64,000 nt of DNA from Ricinus communis (lineage: Eukaryota; Streptophyta; Magnoliopsida; Malpighiales; Euphorbiaceae). Every line of letters starts with the position of its first letter. Position 1 is the stretch's first letter. Where the stretch lies: positions 24,184,802 through 24,248,801 of the forward strand of contig NC_063258.1 of the NCBI RefSeq assembly GCF_019578655.1, in the 5' to 3' direction. The notes beneath the pieces were generated by a model. It had not been told where the DNA came from. It ran no database searches and worked only from the letters and a program-made list of their open reading frames with translations. This document shows, one piece after another, positions 1-10,700 of this stretch. The position numbers were made by a program, and so were the translations under genes.

Positions 1-3000
1 GGGTGGAAAGTGAAGAAATGTTTGATTTTCTTAATGGAAAAAAGAAATAAAGTTCTCACAAGGGCTGAATTGACATGTTTATCAATAACTTTGCTATATT
101 CTTACTATCCAATTAAATTTGATGTTAAATAATAAAATTTAAAGTATGTCTGAAATAGATGTTGGCCGTTCAAAAGATTTATTTTAAATTTTTAATTAAT
201 ATAATTAATTTTTATATTTTATAAATTATTTTTAAAATCTATTTTTCTAAAAGTTTTAATATACTTTTGAAATTTGAAAAATGAAAAAGAAAATAAAGAG
301 AAAATTTATTTGTTTAATTTATGTTAAGAAGTGGGACTAACCAATCAGAGAAAAGGACGGAATGACGAAGATGTATCCGTGGGGATCCAATTCCATCCAT
401 CAAATTCTTTTTTTCTGAAAGCCTAACCTGAACCAGAAGTAACCGGTCAGCATACGTTTCTTTCTCTTAACTTTTTTATTTCCTTTTCTTTTTCTCTCTC
501 TCTCTCTATTATTCGTTTTGCTTTTCTTTTATTTTATTTTTCTGTTATGATTATATGATTATTATTTTGTCTCCCCCTTATATCCATTCATTTTAATAGA
601 CAAATTGGAGTCGTCTTGATTGCAACAGAACATGAACACCTAATTCACTGCGATCATTCTTTTCACTCCAATGTAAACACTTAATTTCAAGTTCCAAGTT
701 AGAACAGAACTATCGTAAATATAAAATCTTTATTAAAACAATCAGAGCAACACTTTTCTCTTAAACATCCAGTTATATAATTATTCTCATATTGATTCAT
801 TTTAATCTAATAATTTATTATCTATTTAACCAATTTAATTAATTTTGTTTTATCATAAATAAACAAAATAAATTTTTTATTCTGTAAACAACAATATTCC
901 TTATTTTCAATAATTTTATATATTTATAATCATTTATATAGAAATGAAATTTAGTTAGAATTTTTAAAATAAAAAATATTTTTATTTTTATAACAAAACA
1001 TTTTTAAAATTGATAGTTAATAAATAAATATATTTTTATTTGTATGTATTAAAAAATAAAAATTTAATTTAATTTATTAAATATATAGAAAATTATTAAA
1101 TTAAAAAGTTAAATAATGTAAATTAATAAAAAAAAGATAACTATTTAAAGAAGTGTTTAAAGAAAAATACTACTAGGATTCCTCAAACAATCGAATAATA
1201 AACTAATAAATTACAAGAATAAAACAAAACAAACACCAGGATTACACAGAAGAAAGAAATCATTTTCAGAGTTCTGTTGAAGTTGAAGAAAGTGGAGATA
1301 AGCATTAATTAGTAGTACTCGATTACCGATGAGTAATTAAAAATACAAAATAGAGAGAGACGTGGCAAATGTTGTCTGATAGTGGCCGCCAAAAACGAGG
1401 TGGGCTGTTCTGAATCAGTTGACCGAGTCTTATGAATCGTCCTTCCTTCTTCCGACTTACCACACACATTTTGCAGTAGCCATCCACGCAGCTTCTCTCA
1501 CTTGCAAATTTCAATTTTGCATCACATGTCAGTAAACGATTATTTCGTGCATCACCAAGTCTCATTTTCATTAAGTCTTTACTAATAAATTATCTTTTAA
1601 GTATTTGTATTATTATATATGCTTATCCCCCATTATAATTCGGTAGCAAACAATCTAAGATTTTTTATTTGAGGAATTATAATTATTTTTTTCATGTTAA
1701 ATGAAATTTATAAAAGAATAATCTTTTCTATTAATAAAAATTATTTTTACTTTTTTTTTTTGGCAAAAAATAAGAAAAGATGGAATGACAACTCTGATTG
1801 TTCGCTGGAGAAAATTCGTAAAGTCATAACTAGCTTGGACTAGACTCAAATCCGTCATTGTAGCACCGACCTCGAAACTAATGAAAGATTCAACCAAAAT
1901 AGAATCTTAAACCCTCTTTAAAAAATATCCTTAAAATACCATCCTTTTGAAATTGGAATTCAAAATTTAAAACTATTTTTTCAATTGATATTTGAATGCA
2001 ATCCAAAAGTAAATAGGAAAAAATAAAATACTTTATTTCTGGCAGAAGTCGGCTAGAATGAATAAATAGAGTGAGGTCCATTTGTGTATGTTACTAAATA
2101 TATGAGCCAACCATTATTTGGAGGCTGGAGTGAAGTTTGGACTTCAAAATGCGGCTACTTGGTGATGATCTCTTCCTCTTTTACCGGTTCCTTCCCTTTC
2201 CTTCTTCTTTGCCCCCACCTAAGTATATTCTTTTTATCTGGTCTTCAGTTTTGAGATTCTAATTAGTCACCACATCTTTTTGTACTTATCCACACCTTAT
2301 TAACTTAATGTTCTAAGCCATCCCAATCTTCTCCTTTTCTCTCTCATTATTAATAACATAGATGGCAGATCAAAACTAAATTTTTTAATAAAAATTAAAA
2401 AAATAAAAAAAATAAAAAACTAAATAACATACAGCTAATTTTAAATTTAAAGCTTTTAAGTAGATGAAGTGAGATATTTTGACCGTCACCACGTTAAGAA
2501 AAACTATCATATTATTCTATTTTTATTTTAAATTTCCAATTATATGATTCAAATGTCATGCAAAATTTAAATTTTGCATAGTCGTATAATCTAAGTTAAA
2601 TTTAAAATAAAGGATTAATTCATTTTAAAGTCCGACCTGATAACAGTTAAATTATCACTTTGCCATCAGATCTGACCACTCAGCTGTTAGAAGCTGCCGG
2701 TTGTCGATTTCGCGACACTGAGGGGTAAAATTGGCATTGACAAGCATGCCTGTTTTATTTGCTGCCAGCATTACGCAAACACTCATGCACATTGCCATTG
2801 GGACTGCTAGCGGCGAGTCCATAATAACAACAATATAATATTTTGACAAATACAATATTCTTTGGCTGAAGACATATGAATCTTTTTAAATTTTAGTTAT
2901 TAAATTAATTTAATATTTTAATTTTTAATTTAATTTAATTTAATTTAATTTTTTATATTTTAATACTATAAACACGTGTCTTTATTCAATTTATTTATAT

Positions 3001-5530
3001 ATTATATAAAATACTTAAATATTTTTAAAAAATTCAAACGTGTGTTATATTAAATTAAATACTTAAAATAATTAAAAATTAAATTAAATTAAAAGGTTAA
3101 AATTGAACTTATTAATTTATACAAATTCAGAATATAAATATATTTTTTTATCATTATTTTTAATATATATATTTATAGTTAATTACAACGTATCAAGTAT
3201 AATTTTTAAATATAATAAAATATTACTATAAAAAATTTAACATATCCACATATTTAAAATTTAAATTGAATTATACCATTTCATTTATATATGTTTCTCT
3301 ATAAATAATATAATAATATAATATAAACACAGTATTTTAGTTTTTTATTTTAGTTTTTATGTTATTTTTATTTGATATCATATGAGGGGAGGGCAGTAGG
3401 TCGTGGGAAAAAATGTAAGAGTGCGTCATCACTAGGCATAAGGCACGTGGCGTGTCTAGCATAAGATAATAGGCCAATATCTTAGCACTGGATTCATCTT
3501 ATAGATTTAGATGAAAAGATAACATTAAAATATACAATTCCAGTTTTTCAATTGTCTGTTAGCTTTGTGTTTGCTCATATGATCTTATCACACTTGGATT
3601 TTGGATAAATTAGAAAATCTCAAAAGGTATTACAAATTATTCTGAAAAGCAAATTATTGATACTTTAAACTATCATATCAAATAAAATGAAAAAAAAATA
3701 TATATGTAGAAACTTAAATTAGCGATAAATAAATATTTTAAATTTGATTGAAAGTCTAAATTTGAGTGTTCTCTTTTTTTTTTTTATAATGAAAAAAGTA
3801 ATAGTTTAATTATCAAAATATCTTTTTACGTAATTTTAAATTTTCAAATTTTAGTAAAATTTTTAATTTTAATTTCGATTTAATATGCAGTAAAACTATT
3901 TATCGAATTTACTGATGCATTATAAATTTTCTAATAATAAAAAATAATAGATCTATATTAGAATATTAATTTATTATTAGAATGTTATTATTTAAGTACA
4001 TAAAATTAATTTTTCATTTTCAAACTTTAAAATTTCATTAATCTGATATGTTTAAATGATAAAGTTTTAGTAATGAAAGTGCTCATTCAATTCTTTTTTT
4101 TTTTCTGTTATCCGCAGAGTTCATGCCATGTCAATGAATTTAGTTGATAATTTTACTTAAAATTAAAATTAAAATTATTATTAAAGTATAATGATGTTAA
4201 AATTAAATATTTAAATTTTTTATGGTAGGTTTAGTAATTAAGCCAAAAACTTAAATAAAAAATAATAGCGATGAAAACAAAAATTATTGATATATATGTA
4301 CTTCAAATTATAATTAATATTTGAAAAGAATAGTATTATTTAAATAGAGATTTGAACTGAACACATTTTTTATAATGTGATTATGAATCAAACAATCTTA
4401 ATTCAGATCTTCTTTCTGGATGCAAATTTACAAGACTTTCACATATATAAAAAAGCTCAAGTGAATTGATTATGATTTACTGAACTAATAACTTTTTACT
4501 GACTAATTCTACGTCAACAGCTACCATCTTTTTTCATCTGAGAATAATTTAAAAAAATTAATAAACTAAATATTTTATATAAAAATCTAAAAACTCCGAA
4601 TACAAATGTTAAAAATGGCCAAATTTTACAGTTTTTTTTAGTAATTAAGCTTTTATTATTAATTTTTATGACTCCCTTATTTTTTTAAGGTTATTGTCAT
4701 TGTTTAAGTTATTTTTAATTTTATATTTTACTCTCCTTAGTTGTTTTCTTTTAGATCCACCCCTACTCAAAATAGTAAAGACTATAGTGACTTTGAGGTC
4801 AAACATAAAGGAGGCATTTAGTAATTAACCTTTGGAAACCATGAGTGTACGTTTTCTTTTTAATTGTGTTTTATTTGGTTGCCCATACGGAAATTGTGTA
4901 AAAATGTGGGGTCAATTTTATATGGTAAGCGGTGTGAGCCTTTCAACCTTTCGTTAGCCCCCTTATCACTTAACCCGCGCATCTAGTGACAAAATACTGT
5001 ATCACTTGTGGGTCCACCTACCCAATAATTTATTTTTTTCTTTAAAGAATCTGATTTAATACTTTAAAGTACAATTGTTTTACTTTATAAAATATCATTA
5101 TTTTATCCGGACTCAATTAGGTAAATTGAGCTTATAATTTAAAAATACTAAATATATTTATTAAAAAAATTTACTGAAGTACCAATGTAGCATTCTATTA
5201 TTATAAAATATATTTTTAACTATAAATAAATAATTAAATACTATTTTTAAATAATTTATTAATTATATACACTTTTATTAATTTAAATTATTAATGAATT
5301 AATTTTTAACAAGTCATAGATTAACACTAATAATATTTAACATATAATAAAGCGAGTCAATTTTATTTTTTACATATTATATAAATTACTGTATATTAGA
5401 TATTAATTTACTTTTTTATCTAGAGAAAACACACATATTATTAAATTAAATACAATAGCAAATTTGAATGTTCACTCCTTTCCTAATATAAAGAATAATA
5501 GGAACAAAAGGAGAAGAGATATATATCAAT
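1..5530. other. gene-free A/T-rich intergenic DNA
   Basis: I see no coding region. The sequence is mostly A/T runs with short islands of more balanced composition, notably about 1360-1560, 2640-2830 and 4900-5000. The short open frames here lack any family signature and several begin with non-ATG codons. A G-box/ABRE core (CACGTGGC) lies at 3444-3451, about 3.5 kb upstream of the CIPK6 start, too far to assign to it with confidence. Confidence 0.7.
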
Positions 5531-5535
5531 ATTGA

Positions 5536-5713
5536 ATATTTTTTGGTATATAGATATACTTAGAGTTAATTTATAGCATGCCAAATAGAATCTTTACAGA
5601 TAAATAAATATTTTTTTAAGAGTTTAAACACAACTGCATGTCAAAAATTCGAACTCAAAACCTGAATTAAATTAGAAGAGATCCTTACTACCTCATCTAT
5701 ATACTTTTAAGTA
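5536..5713 (-). repeat. SINE-like dispersed repeat, copy 1
   Basis: This segment recurs about 380 bp downstream (5916-6088), in part at 10215-10330, and inverted at 10560-10700. Shared blocks include TTTTTGGTATAT, ACTTAGAGTTAAT, ACAACTGCATGTCAAA and TTCGAACTC. Read on the minus strand it has GGTAGTAAGGAT followed about 35 bp later by GAGTTCGAAT, which resembles the A and B boxes of a tRNA-derived pol III promoter. Family membership is inferred from this alone. A MITE or another simple dispersed repeat is the alternative. Confidence 0.45.
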
Positions 5714-5850
5714 TATTAAATAAATATTTCAAATATAAAATTAAAAATTATCAATATTTAAAGTTTAGTTCAAATACCTCATCTATATACTTTTAAGTAT
5801 ATTAAATAAATATTTCAAATATAAAATTAAAAATTATCAAATTTAATTCA
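5690..5850. repeat. 86-bp tandem duplication
   Basis: A block starting ACCTCATCTATATACTTTTA at 5690 is repeated from 5776, with near-identical sequence through ATAAAATTAAAAATTATCAA. The second unit is truncated. The duplication starts at the end of SINE-like copy 1, so it probably reflects local slippage or unequal exchange beside that repeat. Confidence 0.8.
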
Positions 5851-5915
5851 AATGGAAAGAACACTTATTTATTTATGATAAACTAAATAAATTTACCACC
5901 ATAAAAGGAATATAA

Positions 5916-6088
5916 ATATTTTTTGGTATATATATACTTAGAGTTAATCTATAGCGTGCCATATAAATTTTTTACAGATAAATAAGTAGTTTTTTAACAA
6001 TTTAAACACAGCTGCATATCAAAGATTTGAATTCGAACTTAATTAAACTAGTAAATACTTCACCTATATGTTTTTAAGTATATTACAT
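5916..6088 (-). repeat. SINE-like dispersed repeat, copy 2
   Basis: Diverged second copy of the repeat at 5536-5713, in the same orientation. The order of shared blocks is kept: TTTTTGGTATAT, ACTTAGAGTTAAT, the ACAGCTGCATATCAAA block and the TTCGAACTT block. Single-base differences and small indels show that the duplication is not recent. The GAGTTCGAAT box of copy 1 reads AAGTTCGAATT here. Confidence 0.45.
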
Positions 6089-6758
6089 ATTGTATAATTT
6101 ATAGTATGGTGCCCTTGGTATAAAAGAAACAATAAAATTACCAAACGGTTAAAACAATTACGGCGTGTGATGCCGTAAAACTTTCCAAACATCTAAAGTT
6201 ACCCTTATCATTCCAACTTGATTACAGGTATGATTTTGCTCTATCATTATGCCTGCTGTAACTTATCACTCGTCAATTAAAAATAATTAGGCATTTCTTT
6301 TCTTTTCTTTTCTTTTTCCAACAAATATTCACACCTTGTCGGTCCCACACCGAATTATTTACAACCGAACAAAATTAGCCCAGATTTCGTAATTACAGAT
6401 GCATATCCAGGGCGGTTCCGGAATGCACCAAAACCAAACCCAATAAGACCCTTACGCGTGTAACCAAACAGCAGCCCCTCGAGGTACTGATAAGTGCATG
6501 GTTTGGAACCGTCAGATTACGGTTCCGGATGTGGAAAATCATGTTCAGTAGGGATGAAATCGTAATTGGCCTCTTTGCAAAAACTGCTATATAATGACCG
6601 GTTATGAGATTAGTAAAAAGGAAATAGAAAAACAAAATCTCTCCGCTCTTCCTCTTCCTCTTCCTCTACCTCTTGAGGTAGGAAAAATCTGAGATTTAAA
6701 AACCCTAATTAAAAAAAAAAAAAATCTCTATTTGTGAGATTAGGGCTTCCTGTGGGGA

Positions 6759-6797
6759 ATGCAGAGAGATGAGAGGAGCTTTGTTAACAAAGAGTGA
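6759..6797 (+). other. upstream ORF 1 in the CIPK6 leader
   Basis: A 12-codon frame, ATG at 6759-6761 and TGA at 6795-6797, lies about 200 bp before the CIPK6 start. It overlaps upstream ORF 2 in another frame. If the transcript starts upstream of 6759, a scanning ribosome meets this ATG first, so it could lower CIPK6 translation. The peptide has no recognised motif. Confidence 0.4.
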
Positions 6798-6867
6798 ACT
6801 TTGTTGCCGCGCCAAACGGTGCATCGGCGGCAGAAATTGCCACCGGAAACACGTTGAAGACGGGTGA
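6769..6867 (+). other. upstream ORF 2 in the CIPK6 leader
   Basis: A 32-codon frame, ATG at 6769-6771 and TGA at 6865-6867, out of frame with upstream ORF 1. The peptide is basic and rich in Cys and Arg, with CCRAKRC and RNCHRKH segments. It ends 132 bp before the CIPK6 start, leaving room for reinitiation. Whether it is conserved as a peptide cannot be judged from one sequence. Confidence 0.35.
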
Positions 6868-6999
6868 TCCGATCGCTCACAAGGGAAAAAATTATTCATT
6901 ACTCATTTCTTATTTCTCTCATATTTTCTTTGTTGTTCTCTCTTTCGTATATACATATAAACACAATCTTTTCAAGAGTTTTGTCGCGGATATTCAGAG

Positions 7000-8298
7000 A
7001 TGGCAGAAAGAAGCAAAGATAGCCACTCCAGCCAGCTCCTCCATGGTAAATACGAGCTCGGTCGGTTACTCGGACACGGCACTTTTGCTAAAGTGTACCA
7101 CGGGCGTAACTTGCAAACCGGAAAGAGCGTGGCGATGAAAGTTGTTGGAAAGGAGAAAGTGATAAAGGTCGGAATGATGGAGCAAGTGAAAAGAGAAATA
7201 GCGGTTATGAAGATGGTGAAACATCCGAACATCGTCGAGTTACACGAGGTCATGGCGAGTAAGTCCAAGATTTACTTCGCCATGGAACTCGTTAGAGGCG
7301 GCGAGTTGTTTTCGAAGATTGCCAAAGGCAGATTGAGGGAGGACGTTGCTAGAGTTTATTTCCAACAGTTAATCTCAGCCGTTGATTTTTGTCACAGCCG
7401 TGGCGTTTATCACCGTGATTTAAAGCCTGAAAATCTTCTCCTTGACGAGGATGGTAACTTGAAGGTTACTGATTTCGGCCTCAGTGCTTTCGCTGAGCAT
7501 CTGAAGCAAGACGGATTGCTGCATACTACGTGCGGCACTCCTGCATATGTTGCACCGGAAGTGATTGGGAAGAAAGGTTACGATGGAGCCAAAGCAGATC
7601 TCTGGTCTTGTGGTGTTATTCTTTACGTTCTTCTTGCTGGTTTCTTGCCTTTTCAAGACGATAACATAGTGGCTATGTATCGAAAGATTTATCGAGGCGA
7701 CTTTAAATGTCCACCGTGGTTCTCATCTGAAGCGCGCAGATTGATCACCAAGCTGCTCGATCCGAATCCTGCTACTCGAATTACAATCAGCAAAATTATG
7801 GATTCATCGTGGATTAAAAAATCAGTGCCGAAAACTGTAACGAGTAAGGAGGAAATGGAGTTTGATGCGTTCAATGGGGACAAATCAAAGCAGCCTGAAA
7901 CTTTAAACGCTTTTCATATTATCTCTTTATCCGAAGGGTTTGATTTGTCACCGTTGTTCGAAGAGAAAAAGAGGGAGGAGAAAGAGGAGTTGAGGTTCGC
8001 CACAACGAGGCCAGCAAGCAGTGTGATATCAACATTAGAGGAGGTTGCTAAGGCTGGGAAATTCAGCGTAAAGAAGAGCGAAACCAAAGTGAGGATGCAG
8101 GGTCAAGAGAGTGGAAGAAAAGGTAAATTAGCTATAGCTGCTGAGATATTCGCTGTCACGCCGGCGTTTTTAGTGGTGGAGGTCAAGAAAGATAACGGCG
8201 ACACTCTTGAATACAATCAATTCTGTAGCAAAGAGCTTAGACCTGCTCTTAAGGACATCCTGTGGACTTCCCCTGCTGATAATTCTACCATTGCTTGA
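7000..8298 (+). CDS. CIPK6: CBL-interacting protein kinase 6 (SnRK3 family)
   Basis: Intronless gene for a 432-residue Ser/Thr kinase that is activated by calcium-bound CBL sensor proteins. CIPK6-type kinases are known to act in salt response, root growth and targeting of AKT2 potassium channels. The kinase domain spans about residues 18-272: glycine loop GHGTFAKV (25-32), catalytic Lys47, HRD at 138-140, DFG at 158-160 and APE at 185-187, with an activation segment containing the [13 protein letters not shown] motif. The regulatory tail carries the NAF/FISL CBL-binding motif, [18 protein letters not shown] (303-320). It is followed by a phosphatase-interaction-type segment, [17 protein letters not shown] (337-353). 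The length is usual for the family. The [20 protein letters not shown] start and the [20 protein letters not shown] end match CIPK6 rather than CIPK4/7/11/14. The absence of introns fits the intronless CIPK clade. All key catalytic residues are present, so it should be active. Confidence 0.95.
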   Translation: MAERSKDSHSSQLLHGKYELGRLLGHGTFAKVYHGRNLQTGKSVAMKVVGKEKVIKVGMMEQVKREIAVMKMVKHPNIVELHEVMASKSKIYFAMELVRGGELFSKIAKGRLREDVARVYFQQLISAVDFCHSRGVYHRDLKPENLLLDEDGNLKVTDFGLSAFAEHLKQDGLLHTTCGTPAYVAPEVIGKKGYDGAKADLWSCGVILYVLLAGFLPFQDDNIVAMYRKIYRGDFKCPPWFSSEARRLITKLLDPNPATRITISKIMDSSWIKKSVPKTVTSKEEMEFDAFNGDKSKQPETLNAFHIISLSEGFDLSPLFEEKKREEKEELRFATTRPASSVISTLEEVAKAGKFSVKKSETKVRMQGQESGRKGKLAIAAEIFAVTPAFLVVEVKKDNGDTLEYNQFCSKELRPALKDILWTSPADNSTIA

Positions 8299-9828
8299 AC
8301 TTGGAAATTGCTTACTGTTTGTAGTTGGTATTTTGTTATTGTCGTTGATGAATGTTTGTTGCTTGAAATTGACATGGAAGTAGAGGTGGTCTTCTTAATT
8401 TCTATTCGCTTTTGTCTGATTTAGTGTTTTGTGTCTCTTGATTCCACAGGACATGCTCTGTGAATCATTCATCAGCTTTAATTATTATTATTTTTTGATT
8501 GTTGGTAATGTTCAAAGTTGGATTAGTCTACTTTCTTTTGTAACTTTGTAGTTGCATTTTTTCTCTTTTAATCAGTAATTATATTTCACTTGATGCTTCC
8601 ACCACACCTCCAATGGTGAAGAAATTGTAATTAAACAAATTCTTTTCAGAAGTTGGAAAAACACCTGAATATTCATTCTTCTTTTATGGTCCAGTTGATG
8701 CTGATGAAGGAGTTAAAAATCATCTGTCTTTTAGTGCTCTATCAACAAAATAAAGAATTGTACTTGTTCTTGAACTCAAATTTAACTAAAAAATCTCTTT
8801 AAAAATTAAAATTTTGCATGCCAGATATTGACCAAAAACATTAGAATAGAACTCAAATCTCAAATCTAGTTTCAAGATTACAACCAAAATAAAAGCAAAA
8901 ATTAGAGAGAGAGAGAGAGAGAGTTAATTTCATTTTCTTTTTTATAATGATTATTAATTTGCATCTTGCATCCATAGTTTACTGCTTTTTCCCCTAACCT
9001 CCATCTTTTCTTTTCCAATGGGCCATTACTGAATATACCAAAATTTATAGTTGGGAATGCTCTTAGGGCAAATATGATAGTCAGTTTTCAATGGAGGATT
9101 CAATTAGTACTCAAGATGAAGAGGAAATTCCTGATTAGAACAAAAATGTTATGGGTTTCTCACATGAATCTCTTATGGGTATTAGGATTGAATTAAAACC
9201 ACGAAATCTTTTGGTATTCAGAATAGCAATTTATGTACTCACTAATTGCTTGAAAAAAAAAAAAAATAATTCAGATCTGTCTGTTAATTGTGTAATTGAC
9301 AACTTTATTTTCTTATTTCTGGGTTTCTGACACTATCTTCTTGCACATGGAGGCTGGCTCTGGACTCTTTTGTATTATGTGAGGCTTAGGTGGCTTTGTT
9401 TTACTGGGTTATGCCTACTTATTTTTGCTCAATTATTGTCCTCTCTTCCTTGCTCGTGTTCGCAATTCCATTCAGATAGAAAAGAAATAAAAGGGAAAAA
9501 GAAAGAAAAACAAACAAACTCAACTTGTACAGTATCAAGTTGTTTTCCTGTATCTGTAAAAAGGCCCCATCCATTTCATTTGCTTCCTCAATCATAAAAA
9601 CCTTTGTTAGGTTTATCCTTGTCATTTATGCAAGGGGGTACTCTCCATTGAACCTCTATCACTGTCATCCTCTGAATTTTGACAGTCTCTTGGAATATGC
9701 TACTTATTTTTTCTTTTTTCTTTAGAAAAATAAAACAATCTTAGTGCTAATTTAATTACATTTTTCAAAAAGGAGTCAACTACTCTTTTTCTATATTTTG
9801 ATGATATGCAAATTATAAATGTTCAAAT

Positions 9829-9862
<34 letters not shown>

Positions 9863-10210
9863 CGAGAGAGAGAGAGAATCCAGCAAACATTTTTTTTTTA
9901 TTAAAAAGGAAATAAAAGAGAAATATGAATTATCTTTGCCTCAATCCACATCTAGTCTTGATTAGGCAATATTTAAAAATTGAAAAAAACTTGCCACAGC
10001 CACTAATCTGCCCAAATTGGATGGATTGTTTCAGGTGGATTAATCGGGAAATAAATTATTGTTTGCAATTAGATTGATTTCACCAATTCCTTTTCCTTTT
10101 TAGTTAAATATAATATTAGATTACACCCAGTCTCGCAGGCTATTTAATAATGAAATTTAAATTATTTTTTTAATTTAATATTCAAAGTTAGTATGATTGA
10201 TTTAGAATGT
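8299..10210. other. CIPK6 3' flank and intergenic DNA
   Basis: No gene seen. The first few hundred bases after the stop codon are T-rich and probably hold the CIPK6 3' untranslated region. A short GA run lies near 8904-8922, and an AT run at 9831-9861 is joined to a GA run. The small open frames around 9.4-9.7 kb are pyrimidine-rich and resemble no protein. Confidence 0.6.
9830..9878. repeat. compound (AT)n-(GA)n microsatellite
   Basis: About 31 bp of AT dinucleotides run directly into a GAGAGAGAGAGAGA tract. Confidence 0.9.
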
Positions 10211-10214
10211 GCTC

Positions 10215-10330
10215 GATAAAATTATTACAGATAGTAAATTACTATCTTAAGAATTTTAATACAGTTGCACGTTCAAAATTCGGACTCGAAATTTAGTTAA
10301 ATTCTATTTCATCGTATTAAGAAACATACT
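10215..10330 (-). repeat. SINE-like dispersed repeat, partial copy 3
   Basis: Shares with the 5.5 kb copies the order TTACAGATA, a TTAAGA...TTTAA block, ACAGTTGCACGTTCAAAATTC and GGACTCGAAATTTAGTTAAA. On the minus strand this gives GAGTCCGAATTTTGAACGTG, a diverged form of the B-box-like element. Divergence is high and the outer parts are missing or unrecognisable. Confidence 0.35.
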
Positions 10331-10559
10331 AACTTTATAAATATTTTTTTACAAACTTTATCATAAGTAATACCAATTTTAATCTCTGTCATTCTCTTCG
10401 TAGTGCTATAAAAAAAACATGACTGCTTCTATTCTCATTAACATCACACTCATCTCCTGGTTGATCTCTCCTTCAATATTGCATACTATTTCTAGTTTTC
10501 ACTTATAGAATTGCTATCGAGAGTAGAAGAGAGAAGAGAACCACCCAAGAATGCATAGA

Positions 10560-10700
10560 TGAGATGTCAATGAACTTTTTTAGTTTCGAGTTCAAACTTT
10601 GAATATGCACTTGTGTTAAAAGCTTTTGAAGGAAAATATATTGGCACCTCTAAAAGTTTTACTCGACATGCTTTAGATTAATTCGGGATATATAAATATG
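10560..10700 (+). repeat. SINE-like dispersed repeat, inverted copy 4
   Basis: On the plus strand this stretch matches the minus strand of the 5.5 kb copies: GAGTTCAAACTTTGAATATG, then CACTTGTGTTAAAAG, then CGACATGCTTTAGATTAATT. It therefore lies in the opposite orientation to the other copies. That argues for dispersed insertion rather than only local duplication. Confidence 0.4.

Larger units (their letters stand above)
6600..6999 (+). promoter_or_regulatory. CIPK6 5' leader and proximal promoter
   Basis: The region just upstream of the kinase start codon changes from A/T-rich DNA to a leader with a TCTTCCTCTTCCTC pyrimidine tract at about 6649-6668, typical of plant 5' untranslated regions. 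No convincing TATA box can be fixed to a start site, so the transcript start is not known. The leader holds two overlapping upstream ORFs, listed separately. No in-frame ATG extends the kinase upstream of 7000. Confidence 0.5.
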
